From the NCBI GenBank assembly GCA_938011315.1, contig CALLUG010000001.1:47796-111795 (forward strand): a stretch of 64,000 nucleotides of DNA, read 5' to 3'. Below the pieces are notes generated by a model, which saw only the letters and a list, made by a program, of their open reading frames with translations, was not told the DNA's origin and searched no databases. The position numbers were made by a program, and so were the translations under genes. The stretch is from an uncultured Flavobacteriaceae bacterium (GTDB lineage Bacteria > Bacteroidota > Bacteroidia > Flavobacteriales > Flavobacteriaceae). This document shows, one piece after another, positions 53,752-62,408 of this stretch (the stretch's first letter is position 1; each line of letters starts with the position of its first letter).

Positions 53752-54861
53752 CTAACGTATAGCTTTGTAGATAAGCTGTGCAGTGTTTTTACTAGCGCCT
53801 TTACCACCTAATTTTTTTTCTAATGCAAGATAATCTGTAAGTTGTTGCTCACGTGTTTTGCCTTGTAAAATTAATTGTAGCTCAGTTGTTAGTTGTTTTT
53901 TATTAAAATTATTTTGAATTAACTCAGTAACGACCTCACGATCCATAATTAAATTTACCAAAGAAATAAATTTTAGAGTAATAATGCGTTTTGCTATTTG
54001 GTAGGATATAGCATTGGCTTTATAGCAGACAACTTGTGGGACTTTAAATAAAGCAGTTTCTAAGGTAGCCGTTCCGGAGGTAACAAGAGCAGCCCAAGCA
54101 ACATTAAGTAAATCGTAGGTTTGATTAGGCACAAAAGCGACATCTACATCTTGTATTATAGACTTATAAAAATCGTGTTCTTGGCTAGGTGCTCCAGCAA
54201 TAACAAACTGATAATCCTTAAAGTCGTCAACAATACTAAGCATTAACGATAGCATTTTTTTTATTTCTTGTTTTCTGCTGCCAGGTAATAATGCAATAAT
54301 AGGTTTTTTGCTAAGTTTGTGTGTGTGTCTAAACGCTGCTTCATCACTAATTTTTCTATTGCTAATGGCATCGATTAAGGGGTGGCCAACAAAATTTACA
54401 GGATAATTATACGTGTTGTAAAATGCTTTTTCAAAAGGTAAAATAACATACATAGCATCGATATCTCGTTTTATCTTTTTTATACGCCCTGCTCTAGAGG
54501 CCCAAATTTGAGGCGAAATATAATAATGCGTGTTATAATGATTTGCTTTTGCCCAACTAGCAATACGCAAATTAAACCCTGAGTTATCAATAAAAATAAT
54601 AGCATCGGGTTGGTAATGTGTAATATCGTCTTTACAATGTGTTATAAACCCAAGTATTTTTTTTAGATTAGCTATTACCTCTGTAAAACCCATAAACGAA
54701 CGTGCTTTGTAGTGCGTTACAAGATTTTTATTGACAGCATACATAAGATCGCCCCCCCAGAATCGAAATTCTGCTTTAGCATCGACCTCTAATAAAGCTT
54801 TCATTAGGTTAGCACCATGTAAATCTCCCGAAGCTTCTCCTGCTATGATATAGTATTTCAT
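53752..54861 (-). CDS. lpxB: Lipid-A-disaccharide synthase
   Basis: Glycosyltransferase family 19, joining UDP-2,3-diacylglucosamine and lipid X to form the lipid A disaccharide at the inner-membrane surface. Signature MKYYIIAGEASGDLHGANLM (residues 1-20), FIDNSGFNLRIA, YYISPQIWASRAGRIKKI, LPFEKAFY, FVGHPL, LPGSRKQEI and TSGTATLETALF are all conserved. Length 369. It shows that the organism has a lipid A outer membrane. Third gene of the surE-orf-lpxB-C40-comEC run. Confidence 0.96.
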   Translation of the reverse strand: MKYYIIAGEASGDLHGANLMKALLEVDAKAEFRFWGGDLMYAVNKNLVTHYKARSFMGFTEVIANLKKILGFITHCKDDITHYQPDAIIFIDNSGFNLRIASWAKANHYNTHYYISPQIWASRAGRIKKIKRDIDAMYVILPFEKAFYNTYNYPVNFVGHPLIDAISNRKISDEAAFRHTHKLSKKPIIALLPGSRKQEIKKMLSLMLSIVDDFKDYQFVIAGAPSQEHDFYKSIIQDVDVAFVPNQTYDLLNVAWAALVTSGTATLETALFKVPQVVCYKANAISYQIAKRIITLKFISLVNLIMDREVVTELIQNNFNKKQLTTELQLILQGKTREQQLTDYLALEKKLGGKGASKNTAQLIYKAIR

Positions 54862-54873
54862 TGTTGTAGCGTC

Positions 54874-55164
54874 CTAGAATTTAACGAGCAAAGTGAAAAT
54901 AGCAATAAGCATTGTGGCAAGCAGTACGCCTCTAGCATGGTAGTCTTGTTTCTTTTTTATAAATATAAAAAAAACAATTACATTCAGTATAGCACCTAGG
55001 CTAACTAATTTTCCTATAAATCCTTCAGAAATAGCCGCATTAACCACGTCTAAAAAATTATCCTGTTTGTGGTTGCCACCAAATAGTAGTATAACACTAA
55101 TGAATCCAGCAGCATTTGCTATTAGTCCCACTAGAAACCCAATAAGCAGTTGTTTTTTATGCAT
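54874..55164 (-). CDS. Small three-helix membrane protein of unknown function
   Basis: A 96-residue protein with three predicted TM segments (about 6-28, 52-70 and 78-95) and a polar loop with HKQDNFLDVVNAAISEG. I do not recognise a named family. It overlaps surE by 8 bases and lies 12 bases before lpxB, so it is part of that operon and probably real. Similar small proteins sit between surE and lpxB in other Flavobacteriaceae as far as I recall, but no role is known. Confidence 0.7.
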   Translation of the reverse strand: MHKKQLLIGFLVGLIANAAGFISVILLFGGNHKQDNFLDVVNAAISEGFIGKLVSLGAILNVIVFFIFIKKKQDYHARGVLLATMLIAIFTLLVKF

Positions 55165-55930
55165 TTAAGTTCCACGAATTTAATTGTTCGATATAATAAT
55201 GAGCTGTTAGATCAAATTGAGTAGGAACTATAGAAATATAGCCATTGGCTAAGGCCCATTCATCGGTATCTTTGCCTGTATCTAGGTTTGTAAACTCCCC
55301 CGCTAACCAGTAGTACTCACGCCCATAAGGGCTTTTACGCTTATCAAATTTTTCAATCCAATTTCCTTTTGCCTGCCTACAAACTTTTATGCCTTTAAAA
55401 TGAGTTTCTGTTTTAGGAAAATTTACATTAAAAACCACGCCTTTTGGCATTGTGTGTTTTAAGGCTTGTCTTGTAATTGTTTCAATATGAGTTTCTAATT
55501 TTTCAAAATCAATATCCCAGGCAAAATCACAAAAGGAAAACCCTATAGCAGGAATGCCTTCAATACCAGCTTCAATAGCAGCACTCATTGTGCCAGAATA
55601 AATAACATTTATTGATGCGTTGGAGCCATGATTAATGCCAGAAACACATAAATCTGGTTTTCTATCTAGTAGCTCATGTATGGCGAGCTTCACACAGTCT
55701 GCTGGAGTCCCAGAAGTACTGTATTCTTTTTGTGGTCCCTTATCAATATGCTCTTGCTTACAATATAAGGTGTCACTAACGGTAATGGCATGTCCCATAC
55801 CGCTTTGTGGACTATCTGGCGCAACTACTACGACATCGCCAATTTTAAGCATAACCTTAATGAGTGTACGAATGCCTGGAGCGGTTATACCATCGTCATT
55901 TGTAACTAATATTAAAGGTTTGTCTTGCAT
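55157..55930 (-). CDS. surE: 5'/3'-nucleotidase SurE
   Basis: Metal-dependent survival protein that hydrolyses nucleoside monophosphates. N-terminal ILVTNDDGITAPGI (metal-binding Asp pair), SPQSGMGHAIT, CVSGINHGSNASINVIYSGTM (core SGINHGSN) and YSGTMSAAIEAG are typical. Length 257. A TACTTTTG promoter box lies 22 bases before the ATG, making surE the first gene of the run to comEC. Confidence 0.96.
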   Translation of the reverse strand: MQDKPLILVTNDDGITAPGIRTLIKVMLKIGDVVVVAPDSPQSGMGHAITVSDTLYCKQEHIDKGPQKEYSTSGTPADCVKLAIHELLDRKPDLCVSGINHGSNASINVIYSGTMSAAIEAGIEGIPAIGFSFCDFAWDIDFEKLETHIETITRQALKHTMPKGVVFNVNFPKTETHFKGIKVCRQAKGNWIEKFDKRKSPYGREYYWLAGEFTNLDTGKDTDEWALANGYISIVPTQFDLTAHYYIEQLNSWNLNA

Positions 55931-55952
55931 AATTAACGTCTGTTTATTTTAA

Positions 55953-55960
55953 CAAAAGTA
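55953..55960 (-). promoter_or_regulatory. surE promoter -7 box
   Basis: Minus-strand TACTTTTG matches TAnnTTTG, 22 bases upstream of the surE ATG. Confidence 0.5.
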
Positions 55961-56112
55961 AGTAAATTACAAGTCAATTTTTTACTTTAATGCATTTAAC
56001 AAAAAATTAATAGCACAAAATAAAGCTTGGCGTAGTTTTTTCATTATTTTAGAGGATTGAATTTAAAGTAATATCTTTAAATTTATAAAACAATTGCATT
56101 GATTTAAAATAT

Positions 56113-58275
56113 ATGACACTAATGAAAAGGAATTACAATTTTTTACTACTCGTTTTACTTTTGGCATTTGCATCTTGTAGTTTTACAGCAAAAAAAATTG
56201 ACGGCGACAATGACAGAGACAAGCTTTTAATACAGCTACTAACTTATGTTGTTGAAGAAGGTCATTTTAGTCCTAAAGCGATAGATGATAGTTTTTCTAA
56301 AAATGTTTATGATGATTTTTTAAAACAAATCGACCCTTTTAAAAGATATTTTTTAAAATCGGATATTAAAGAATTTGATAAATACAAAACACAAATTGAT
56401 GACCAACTAAAAAGTTACGATGTTACATTTTTTAATTTAGTTCATAAACGATTATTAAAGCGACAAAGTGAATCTAAATCATTTTACGAAGAAATATTAA
56501 GTAGCCCCTTTAACTTTAAGAAAAAGGAAACATACAATTCTGACCTTGAAAGCTTGCAATACGTAAGCTCAAAAAAGAACTTAAAGGAACGTTGGAGGCA
56601 GCAATTAAAATTTTCTACAATTTCTAACTACCACGATATACTAAAAGACCAAGAAGAAACATTCAATACAGCATTAAGTGGCGAAGGCACAGCTAAAAGT
56701 GCAGAAAAAAAATCGTTACAGGATATAGAGCAAAAAGCTAGAAAACAAACCTTAACTTCAATGAATGAGCTGTTTTCTTTTATTAATGAAAGACGCCGTG
56801 AAGACTGGTTTTCAGTATATATTAACACCGTTGTTGAAGAGTTTGATCCGCATACAGCATACTTAGCGCCCACAGACAGAGATCGTTTTGATTTCCAAAT
56901 GTCGGGTCAGCTAGAAGGTATAGGTGCACAACTTCAAAAAAGGATTGATAAAATATCTATAGTTTCTTTAGTTTCCGGAGGTCCTGCGTGGCGACAAAAT
57001 AAACTTCAAGTTGGCGATATTATTTTAAAAGTAAGGCAAGAAGACGAAGATGAGGCAGTTAGTGTTGTAGGGATGCGACTTGATGACGCTATAAAGCTCA
57101 TAAAAGGTCCTAAAGGAACTAAAGTAACTTTGACACTAAAGAAAACAGACGGTTCTATTAAAGACTTGACCATTACAAGAGACATTGTAGAACAAGAAGA
57201 AACCTATGCAAAAACGTCTATAGTAGAAAAAAATAATAACAAATTTGGTGTCATTAACCTTCCTGGGTTTTATGCCGATTTTAAAGATTATGATAAGCGT
57301 AATGCCGCAGCAGATGTTAAAAAAGAAATTACTCGTTTAAAAGAACAAGGTATGGAGGGACTTGTCTTGGATCTTAGAAATAACGGAGGAGGGTCTTTAA
57401 AAACAGTTGTAGATATGGCTGGCTTATTTATAGAAGATGGCCCTGTAGTTCAAGTTCGTGCTACAGACGAACCAAAACAAGTTATTAGTGACAAGGACAA
57501 ATCCATAATATGGGATGGACCACTCGTTATTTTGGTCAATGAATTATCGGCATCAGCTTCCGAAATTTTAGCAGCTGCTATGCAAGATTACAAACGAGCT
57601 ATTATTATAGGAAGTAAACAAACCTATGGTAAAGGCACCGTACAACAGTATATTGACTTAAACCGATTGGTTAAAAAAAATAAAAATGGAGATATGGGAG
57701 GGTTCAAATACACGACCCAAAAGTATTACAGAATTAATGGAGGGTCTACACAGTTAGAAGGCGTTAAGAGTGATGTTGTTGTTCCAGATCGTTTTACTTA
57801 TATAGATATAGGCGAAAAAGATCAAGATAATCCTTTGCCGTGGGATGAAATTACACCAGCTTCATACAAAAAATGGGATAATTATTTTGATTACGATGCC
57901 ACGATAAAAGCAAGCACTCAAAGGATGCAAAAAAGTGAGCAATTGCAACTAATAGACGAAAATGCAAAATGGATAAAGAAAATTAGAGATAAAAACACGT
58001 TTTCTCTTAACTACGAGCAGTATAAAAACAACTTAACTAAAAATGAAAAGGAATCTGAGAAGTTCAATAAAATTATAAACTACCAAACAAACTTGAGTTT
58101 TAAGTCGTTGCCCTACGAAACTGCACTAACTAAAACAGACACGATTTTAAAAGAAAAAAGAAAACGTTGGCACCAAAGCTTAAGTAAAGATGTTTATGTA
58201 GAAGAAGCTTTAAATGTACTATACGATTTAAAAACATCGTATAATATTAAAAAAGTGGCAAGATTAAAAGATTAA
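56113..58275 (+). CDS. Carboxy-terminal processing protease (Prc/tail-specific, S41)
   Basis: Periplasmic Ser/Lys protease. The N-terminus carries a lipoprotein-like signal ending LAFASC; either the ATG at 56113 or the one at 56122 (MKRNYN) could be used. An N-terminal DUF3340-type region (about residues 30-235), PDZ domain (about 245-345), the S41 catalytic core with NELSASASEILAAAMQ (catalytic Ser) and SKQTYGKGTVQQ (Lys), and a C-terminal DUF3340/DUF domain follow. Length 720 is typical of Prc. It is 9 bases upstream of the DppC-like permease gene. Confidence 0.92.
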   Translation: MTLMKRNYNFLLLVLLLAFASCSFTAKKIDGDNDRDKLLIQLLTYVVEEGHFSPKAIDDSFSKNVYDDFLKQIDPFKRYFLKSDIKEFDKYKTQIDDQLKSYDVTFFNLVHKRLLKRQSESKSFYEEILSSPFNFKKKETYNSDLESLQYVSSKKNLKERWRQQLKFSTISNYHDILKDQEETFNTALSGEGTAKSAEKKSLQDIEQKARKQTLTSMNELFSFINERRREDWFSVYINTVVEEFDPHTAYLAPTDRDRFDFQMSGQLEGIGAQLQKRIDKISIVSLVSGGPAWRQNKLQVGDIILKVRQEDEDEAVSVVGMRLDDAIKLIKGPKGTKVTLTLKKTDGSIKDLTITRDIVEQEETYAKTSIVEKNNNKFGVINLPGFYADFKDYDKRNAAADVKKEITRLKEQGMEGLVLDLRNNGGGSLKTVVDMAGLFIEDGPVVQVRATDEPKQVISDKDKSIIWDGPLVILVNELSASASEILAAAMQDYKRAIIIGSKQTYGKGTVQQYIDLNRLVKKNKNGDMGGFKYTTQKYYRINGGSTQLEGVKSDVVVPDRFTYIDIGEKDQDNPLPWDEITPASYKKWDNYFDYDATIKASTQRMQKSEQLQLIDENAKWIKKIRDKNTFSLNYEQYKNNLTKNEKESEKFNKIINYQTNLSFKSLPYETALTKTDTILKEKRKRWHQSLSKDVYVEEALNVLYDLKTSYNIKKVARLKD

Positions 58276-58284
58276 TGCATTGTA

Positions 58285-59376
58285 ATGGGTAACCAAAACA
58301 ACTCATTATATCAATTAGCGCTCCAAAAATTTAAAAAAAGTTTTTGGGGCGTTTTAAGTTTTTGGTTTATTATTGCTGTAGGCCTCATTTCTATATTTAC
58401 CTACGCCATTGCTCCAGACAATTCTAAAAATGCAAATCAAATGCACTTGTCGATACATTCTAAACCTCCAGGCTTTAAGGTTACAATTTTAAACCTCCCG
58501 TCTCAGCAAAATTTGCCTCAGCATATTTTGGAAAAGCTATTTTTTGGAAAAAACAATAACGACACCGAAATCCCCATATCTAGTTATGCCGTAGAAAAAG
58601 ATAACTTAACGTACACCACCTATAGTTCGGACGGATTAATTGGACTAAAAAAAACAATTCCTCTCTCGTCCTTTCCTAAAGGGGTTAATCACTATATTAC
58701 AGAAAAACAATTTGTTTTTGGTACAGACAAATATGGGCGGGATTTACTTAGCCGTGTGCTCGTAGGAGCAAGAATATCCTTTTTTATTGGCTTTGTAGCC
58801 GTTTTTATATCATTAATTATAGGGATTTTTTTGGGTTGCCTTGCAGGATATTATGGAGACAAAATAGATGCTGTAATTATGTGGTTTATTAATATAACAT
58901 GGGCAATCCCCACACTACTATTAGTAATAGCCATTACATTAGCATTAGGCAAAGGTTTTTGGCAAGTGTTTATTGCTGTAGGATTAACGATGTGGGTTGA
59001 GGTGGCAAGAGTGGTTAGAGGGCAAATTATCAGCACCAAAGAACTACAGTATGTAACAGCTGCAAAAGCTTTAGGTTTTACAGATTTTAGGATTATCACA
59101 AAACATATACTCCCAAATATAATGGCACCAATAATTGTAATTTCAGCAGCTAACTTTGCGGCAGCTATTTTAATTGAGAGTGGATTGAGTTTTTTGGGCA
59201 TTGGAGCACAACCCCCCATGACAAGCTGGGGAGCAATGATAAAAGATCATTACAACTATATTGTTTTAGGAAAGCCCTACTTAGCATTAATCCCAGGCTT
59301 GTGCATAATGAGTTTGGTTATGGCGTTTATGCTAATAGGGAATACCTTACGAGATGCCCTAGATGTTAAACATTAG
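58285..59376 (+). CDS. ABC transporter permease, DppC/OppC-like
   Basis: Inner-membrane permease with an N-terminal TM (about residues 20-40), an unusually long periplasmic stretch (about 45-145), the LFGTDKYGRDLLSRVLVGAR-type signature (here FGTDKYGRDLLSRVLVGA), then five TM segments. The EAA loop is AAKALGFTDFRIITKHILPN. It would take up peptides or related compounds, but no ATPase, partner permease or binding protein is adjacent. It probably shares a transcript with prc. Confidence 0.88.
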   Translation: MGNQNNSLYQLALQKFKKSFWGVLSFWFIIAVGLISIFTYAIAPDNSKNANQMHLSIHSKPPGFKVTILNLPSQQNLPQHILEKLFFGKNNNDTEIPISSYAVEKDNLTYTTYSSDGLIGLKKTIPLSSFPKGVNHYITEKQFVFGTDKYGRDLLSRVLVGARISFFIGFVAVFISLIIGIFLGCLAGYYGDKIDAVIMWFINITWAIPTLLLVIAITLALGKGFWQVFIAVGLTMWVEVARVVRGQIISTKELQYVTAAKALGFTDFRIITKHILPNIMAPIIVISAANFAAAILIESGLSFLGIGAQPPMTSWGAMIKDHYNYIVLGKPYLALIPGLCIMSLVMAFMLIGNTLRDALDVKH

Positions 59377-59379
59377 GAT

Positions 59380-60189
59380 ATGAAAAACAAGAATTACACA
59401 TATACCATTATAGCCCTAACACTACTTATTGGTGTTTATGCTTACAATTTTTATTTAGATCAAATTCCTAAAAACCAATCTGTACAAGAAGGCAGTAGTG
59501 CCAAGACGAATACCAATACTTATTTTTTGCCTTCTAGTACAACAAAGCAAGTTGTACATCACGAATCTTACTCGTTGTCTTACAATGAAACTTTTGAACA
59601 AGCAGAATGGGTTGCCTACGAACTAAAAAAAACACACTTAGTTAACAAAAGCTTTAAGCGGCCTTATTTTGAAATTGATAATGCCATTAGAACAAAAGCA
59701 GCACATTGGAAAAATTATAAAAACTCTGGTTACGACAGGGGACATCTATGTCCTGCAGCAGACAGACGCTATACTAAAGACGCTTACGACGAAACTTTTT
59801 TAACCAGTAATATAAGTCCACAAAAGCATAGCTTTAATTCAGGAATTTGGAATAGCTTAGAACAAAAAACAAGATACTGGGCTAAAAAATACGATGGTGT
59901 ATTTGTAGTTACAGGAGGTGTACTTACTGAAAACTTAAAAACAATAGGCACAGAAAATGTGGCGGTACCTAACTATTTTTATAAAATACTTTTAGACTAT
60001 AACAGTGGAAACCCAAAAATGATAGCTTTTTTATTGAAACATGAAAATTCAAAAAAACCCTTATCAAGCTTTGTTGTTTCTGCCGATAGTATAGAACAAC
60101 TTACAGGGATCGATTTCTTTCCTAAATTAGATGATGTTATAGAGGATAGACTAGAAAAATCATCTAGCTATAGCCATTGGGATTTTTAG
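59380..60189 (+). CDS. DNA/RNA non-specific endonuclease (NUC1/EndA type)
   Basis: Metal-dependent beta-beta-alpha nuclease. N-terminal membrane anchor or signal (YTIIALTLLIGVYAYNFYL, residues 6-24). Catalytic motif DRGHLCPAADRR (about residues 118-129) has the DRGH His, and the metal-binding Asn is in SNISPQKHSFNSGIWNSLE (core SNISPQKHSFN). Length 269. It is probably periplasmic or surface-bound, degrading or processing external nucleic acid, and could work alongside ComEC in DNA scavenging. It lies 3 bases after the permease gene. Confidence 0.92.
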   Translation: MKNKNYTYTIIALTLLIGVYAYNFYLDQIPKNQSVQEGSSAKTNTNTYFLPSSTTKQVVHHESYSLSYNETFEQAEWVAYELKKTHLVNKSFKRPYFEIDNAIRTKAAHWKNYKNSGYDRGHLCPAADRRYTKDAYDETFLTSNISPQKHSFNSGIWNSLEQKTRYWAKKYDGVFVVTGGVLTENLKTIGTENVAVPNYFYKILLDYNSGNPKMIAFLLKHENSKKPLSSFVVSADSIEQLTGIDFFPKLDDVIEDRLEKSSSYSHWDF

Positions 60190-60360
60190 GTATTAATACC
60201 AATTATTATTCAAAATAAGTTATATCATTCATTTCTATTACATCTATACATCACTATAAAATCGAAACGTAACTAAGGCTATGTTTAGGTTTTCTATGTC
60301 ATCTCAACACACTATATTCCAAATTAGTTATAGCTCGTTTTAAATAACAACGGGTTTAAT

Positions 60361-60918
60361 TTATAAAAATGAATACCCAACCGATAGGGTAATTATGGTA
60401 TTTCTGCCAGAGTCTGTAGCGTTTCCAATATCGCTATCTACAATATCTGTTAGTCCAAAATTGTAACGCCCTTCTAACCGAAAACCAAAAGGAAGATCAT
60501 AGCCAACACCTACAACACCAGAAAAATCAAACTCATTATTAGAAAAAGCATTTCCTAAGGATGATGAAATATTATCATCGACAAGAATCCCAAACTGAGG
60601 ACCAAGCTGGAGATGTAAACCCGAAAAAAGATAGTATTTTATAATTACGGGCAAATTAATATAATCAATTTCGATGTCGGAAAATTCAAAATCCGCACCC
60701 TGTTGTGAGTATAGTGCATCTATTTGGATAGCCCATTTATCGTTAAACTTTACGCCTACAAATCCACCCAAAACAATAGCTGTTCGGTTGGAAGCATTAT
60801 CTATATCAGAGATGTCCGCAAAATTTGCTCCTGCTTTAATCCCTAGATCCACACCTTGTGCCTTAATGCAATTCGTTGTTGCTAATACTAAAGTCCATAA
60901 TAAAATATGCCGTTTCAT
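60361..60918 (-). CDS. Porin-like outer-membrane beta-barrel protein
   Basis: Signal peptide (ILLWTLVLATTNCIKAQ) followed by an eight-strand-type barrel of the OMP_b-brl_2 family. Typical pieces are LGIKAGANFADISD, GGFVGVKFNDKWAIQIDALYSQQG (core WAIQIDALYSQQG), YYLFSGLHLQLGPQFGIL and the end GYSFL. Length 185. Small pore or structural role in the outer membrane. Single gene, no partner. Confidence 0.85.
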   Translation of the reverse strand: MKRHILLWTLVLATTNCIKAQGVDLGIKAGANFADISDIDNASNRTAIVLGGFVGVKFNDKWAIQIDALYSQQGADFEFSDIEIDYINLPVIIKYYLFSGLHLQLGPQFGILVDDNISSSLGNAFSNNEFDFSGVVGVGYDLPFGFRLEGRYNFGLTDIVDSDIGNATDSGRNTIITLSVGYSFL

Positions 60919-60987
60919 ATTTGTGTTTTTTTAAATATGCCACAAATATAAACGATAATTTACTAAGCTAATTCATAATGAACTTTA

Positions 60988-61563
60988 TTACTCTGTAACT
61001 AAATTACTAGGGGGATAACTGTCAATAATTTTAGAAACAAATTCTTTAATACGAGCTTCTTTTTTGTCTACACTTTTAGCCAAGTAACCCGTGCCAAAGC
61101 CCTGCCATACTAGTTCCTTTTTGTTTGCATCAATGAGGTCAATATACAGTTCCCCTTCTGTAGATGTAGACACTGAGTTGCCAAAACCACCACCATAATA
61201 AGGGTAGCCAAAACCACCACCAAAGCCAAAGCCTCCAAAACCAAAACCACCAAAACCACCAAAAGTATTATTATACACATTAACACGCTCTCTGGATTTA
61301 GTAAAAATGCTCACCAACACATCTGGATTACTAGACTTAGTAAAGCCTTTAGCGATTAATTCGGACTCAATGGCGCGAAGTATTCTACGCTTGTCTAAGT
61401 CACTAATCTTAGCATTGTCGATACCTGTTTTAAAAAAAGCAAAGGTTTTATAGTTTTCAAAATTTGCATTTTTATCATAATCTGCAGCGACTCTTACAGA
61501 AGAGCAAGATATAATTGTAGATAATAGTAAGACTAAGGACAGTGATTTTAAATATTTTTTCAT
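60988..61563 (-). CDS. DUF4136 lipoprotein with a Gly-rich insert
   Basis: SPII signal with C20 (STIISC), then DUF4136 (about residues 25-185): DYDKNANFENYKTFAFF at the start and GELYIDLIDANKKELVWQGFG near the end. Between them is a Gly/Phe/Tyr-rich insert (about residues 100-130, repeats of GFGGF) coded by a repetitive DNA stretch near 61190-61260. Function unknown. Members are common envelope lipoproteins in Bacteroidota. Confidence 0.85.
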   Translation of the reverse strand: MKKYLKSLSLVLLLSTIISCSSVRVAADYDKNANFENYKTFAFFKTGIDNAKISDLDKRRILRAIESELIAKGFTKSSNPDVLVSIFTKSRERVNVYNNTFGGFGGFGFGGFGFGGGFGYPYYGGGFGNSVSTSTEGELYIDLIDANKKELVWQGFGTGYLAKSVDKKEARIKEFVSKIIDSYPPSNLVTE

Positions 61564-61711
61564 AGCATATTGTATTTATAATTTAACAAATAGGAGTGAG
61601 CACATTTTTATCATACTCTAAGATATTGCTTTAATTAAGTGTAATACATATAGCAATAATTATACCAATAACTATTTGCTTCAAAAGCGAAACATTCAGT
61701 AAAACAACGAT
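61564..61711. other. Intergenic spacer, no feature seen
   Basis: AT-rich. I find no ORF, RNA gene or clear promoter other than the DUF4136 upstream region. Confidence 0.4.
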
Positions 61712-61879
61712 TTATGTTTTTTTTACCGTATTTGTGTTTTTATCATAACCATAGGGGCAGTGTCTGCAACCACTTTGGCAACAGTATCCTCTTTTTAAGT
61801 GGTATTGTTCTGTAAAACAACGGTAACCCTCTGGGGTTAAATAAAAATCGCCAGCTTCTACTTTAGGAATTGATGTCAT
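61712..61879 (-). CDS. DUF5522-type small Cys-rich protein
   Basis: A 55-residue gene starting MTSIPKVEAGDFYLTPEGYR, then CFTEQYHLKRGYCCQSGCRH and CPYGYDKNTN. The core GYCCQSGCRHCPYG carries four closely spaced Cys residues (five in total), a likely metal site, and the pattern YLTPEGY...FTEQYHLKRGYCC matches small DUF5522 proteins of Bacteroidota. No signal peptide, so cytoplasmic. A TACCTTTG box lies 5 bases before the ATG. Function unknown; intact despite the decayed DNA to its right. Confidence 0.82.
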   Translation of the reverse strand: MTSIPKVEAGDFYLTPEGYRCFTEQYHLKRGYCCQSGCRHCPYGYDKNTNTVKKT

Positions 61880-61884
61880 CCTTG

Positions 61885-61892
61885 CAAAGGTA
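61885..61892 (-). promoter_or_regulatory. -7 box of the DUF5522 gene, 5 bases from the ATG
   Basis: Minus-strand TACCTTTG, then CAAGG and the ATG. Matches the leaderless pattern seen at glyS, thiL, the SprT-like gene and the polyprenyl synthase gene. Confidence 0.45.
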
Positions 61893-61916
61893 AGATAAAA
61901 CCAAATTATTTTGAAT

Positions 61917-61924
61917 TATATTTG
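61917..61924 (+). promoter_or_regulatory. Possible promoter before the peptide remnants
   Basis: TATATTTG matches TAnnTTTG, 37 bases before the ATG at 61962. A suitable -33 element was not found. Confidence 0.3.
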
Positions 61925-61961
61925 TTGGCAAAAAACTAAAAAAACTTCTCAAACTCACAAC

Positions 61962-62125
61962 ATGAAACAAAATTTAAAAAGATTATTTGTATTAATAATC
62001 GTTTGCTGCACAAACAAAATAGATATTTCTCTAGTTGCGGATCATTAGTAAGAAAAATAAATAATCGAGAATACAAATCCAGTGAACTATTTGAGATTAT
62101 TAAAGAATACAATAACTGTAAATAA
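61962..62125 (+). pseudogene. Remnant of a small exported Cys-containing peptide gene
   Basis: Frame 1 begins MKQNLKRLFVLIIVCCTNK, a signal-like start, and stops at 62046-62048. A second frame then continues YFSSCGSLVRKINNREYKSS and ELFEIIKEYNNCK to a TAA at 62123. Joined by one frameshift near 62010-62030 it would be a short lipoprotein or secreted peptide of about 54 residues. I recognise no family. The reading-frame break suggests decay, although two separate tiny ORFs cannot be excluded. Confidence 0.45.
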
Positions 62126-62162
62126 AAGTCTAAATGCCAGCGTTATATATAATGTATTGCTA

Positions 62163-62342
62163 GTTTTAGTTTGTTTGCAAAAATCGTATTGAATTTTATT
62201 AACTGGCTCATTAAGCTTTAATATTAGTCAAACTCAAGGTCAGAGCCTAAAGGCTTTGGATTCTATAAGTGGTGGAGAAAAAATTATTTACAAATGTAAT
62301 TACGATTCTAATTGCTTAATGTTAATTAAGACACCTAAATAA
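62163..62342 (+). pseudogene. NVEALA-like leader peptide remnant
   Basis: The open frame 62193-62342 reads ILLTGSLSFNISQTQG, QSLKALDSISGGEKIIYK, then CNYDSNCLMLIKTPK, with no ATG. One base fewer in the four-T run at 62194-62197 would join it to LFAKIVLN upstream and give a hydrophobic leader. The KALDSISGGE piece followed by a short Cys-bearing core resembles NVEALA-type peptides of Bacteroidota, which end their leader with an N-(V/L)-(E/D)-ALA-x-GE-like motif. Its stop sits in a terminator hairpin. Placed directly before a beta-propeller lipoprotein gene, the usual company of such peptides. Confidence 0.45.
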
Positions 62343-62363
62343 CATTTATTTAAGTGTCTTTTA
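62328..62363 (+). terminator. Terminator between the peptide remnant and the propeller gene
   Basis: Inverted repeat AAGACACCTAAATAA/TTATTTAAGTGTCTT with a CAT loop and T's after it; one mismatch (G-U type). It overlaps the stop of the NVEALA-like remnant. Confidence 0.75.
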
Positions 62364-62408
62364 AAATAAAATTATTACTAATCAATTTTAATAACTAAGA
62401 TAATCTAA

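Noticed and set aside
61190..61260. Repetitive CCACCAAAACC-like DNA as a satellite or CRISPR-like array
   Set aside because: It codes in frame for the GFGGF repeats of the DUF4136 lipoprotein, with no spacers.
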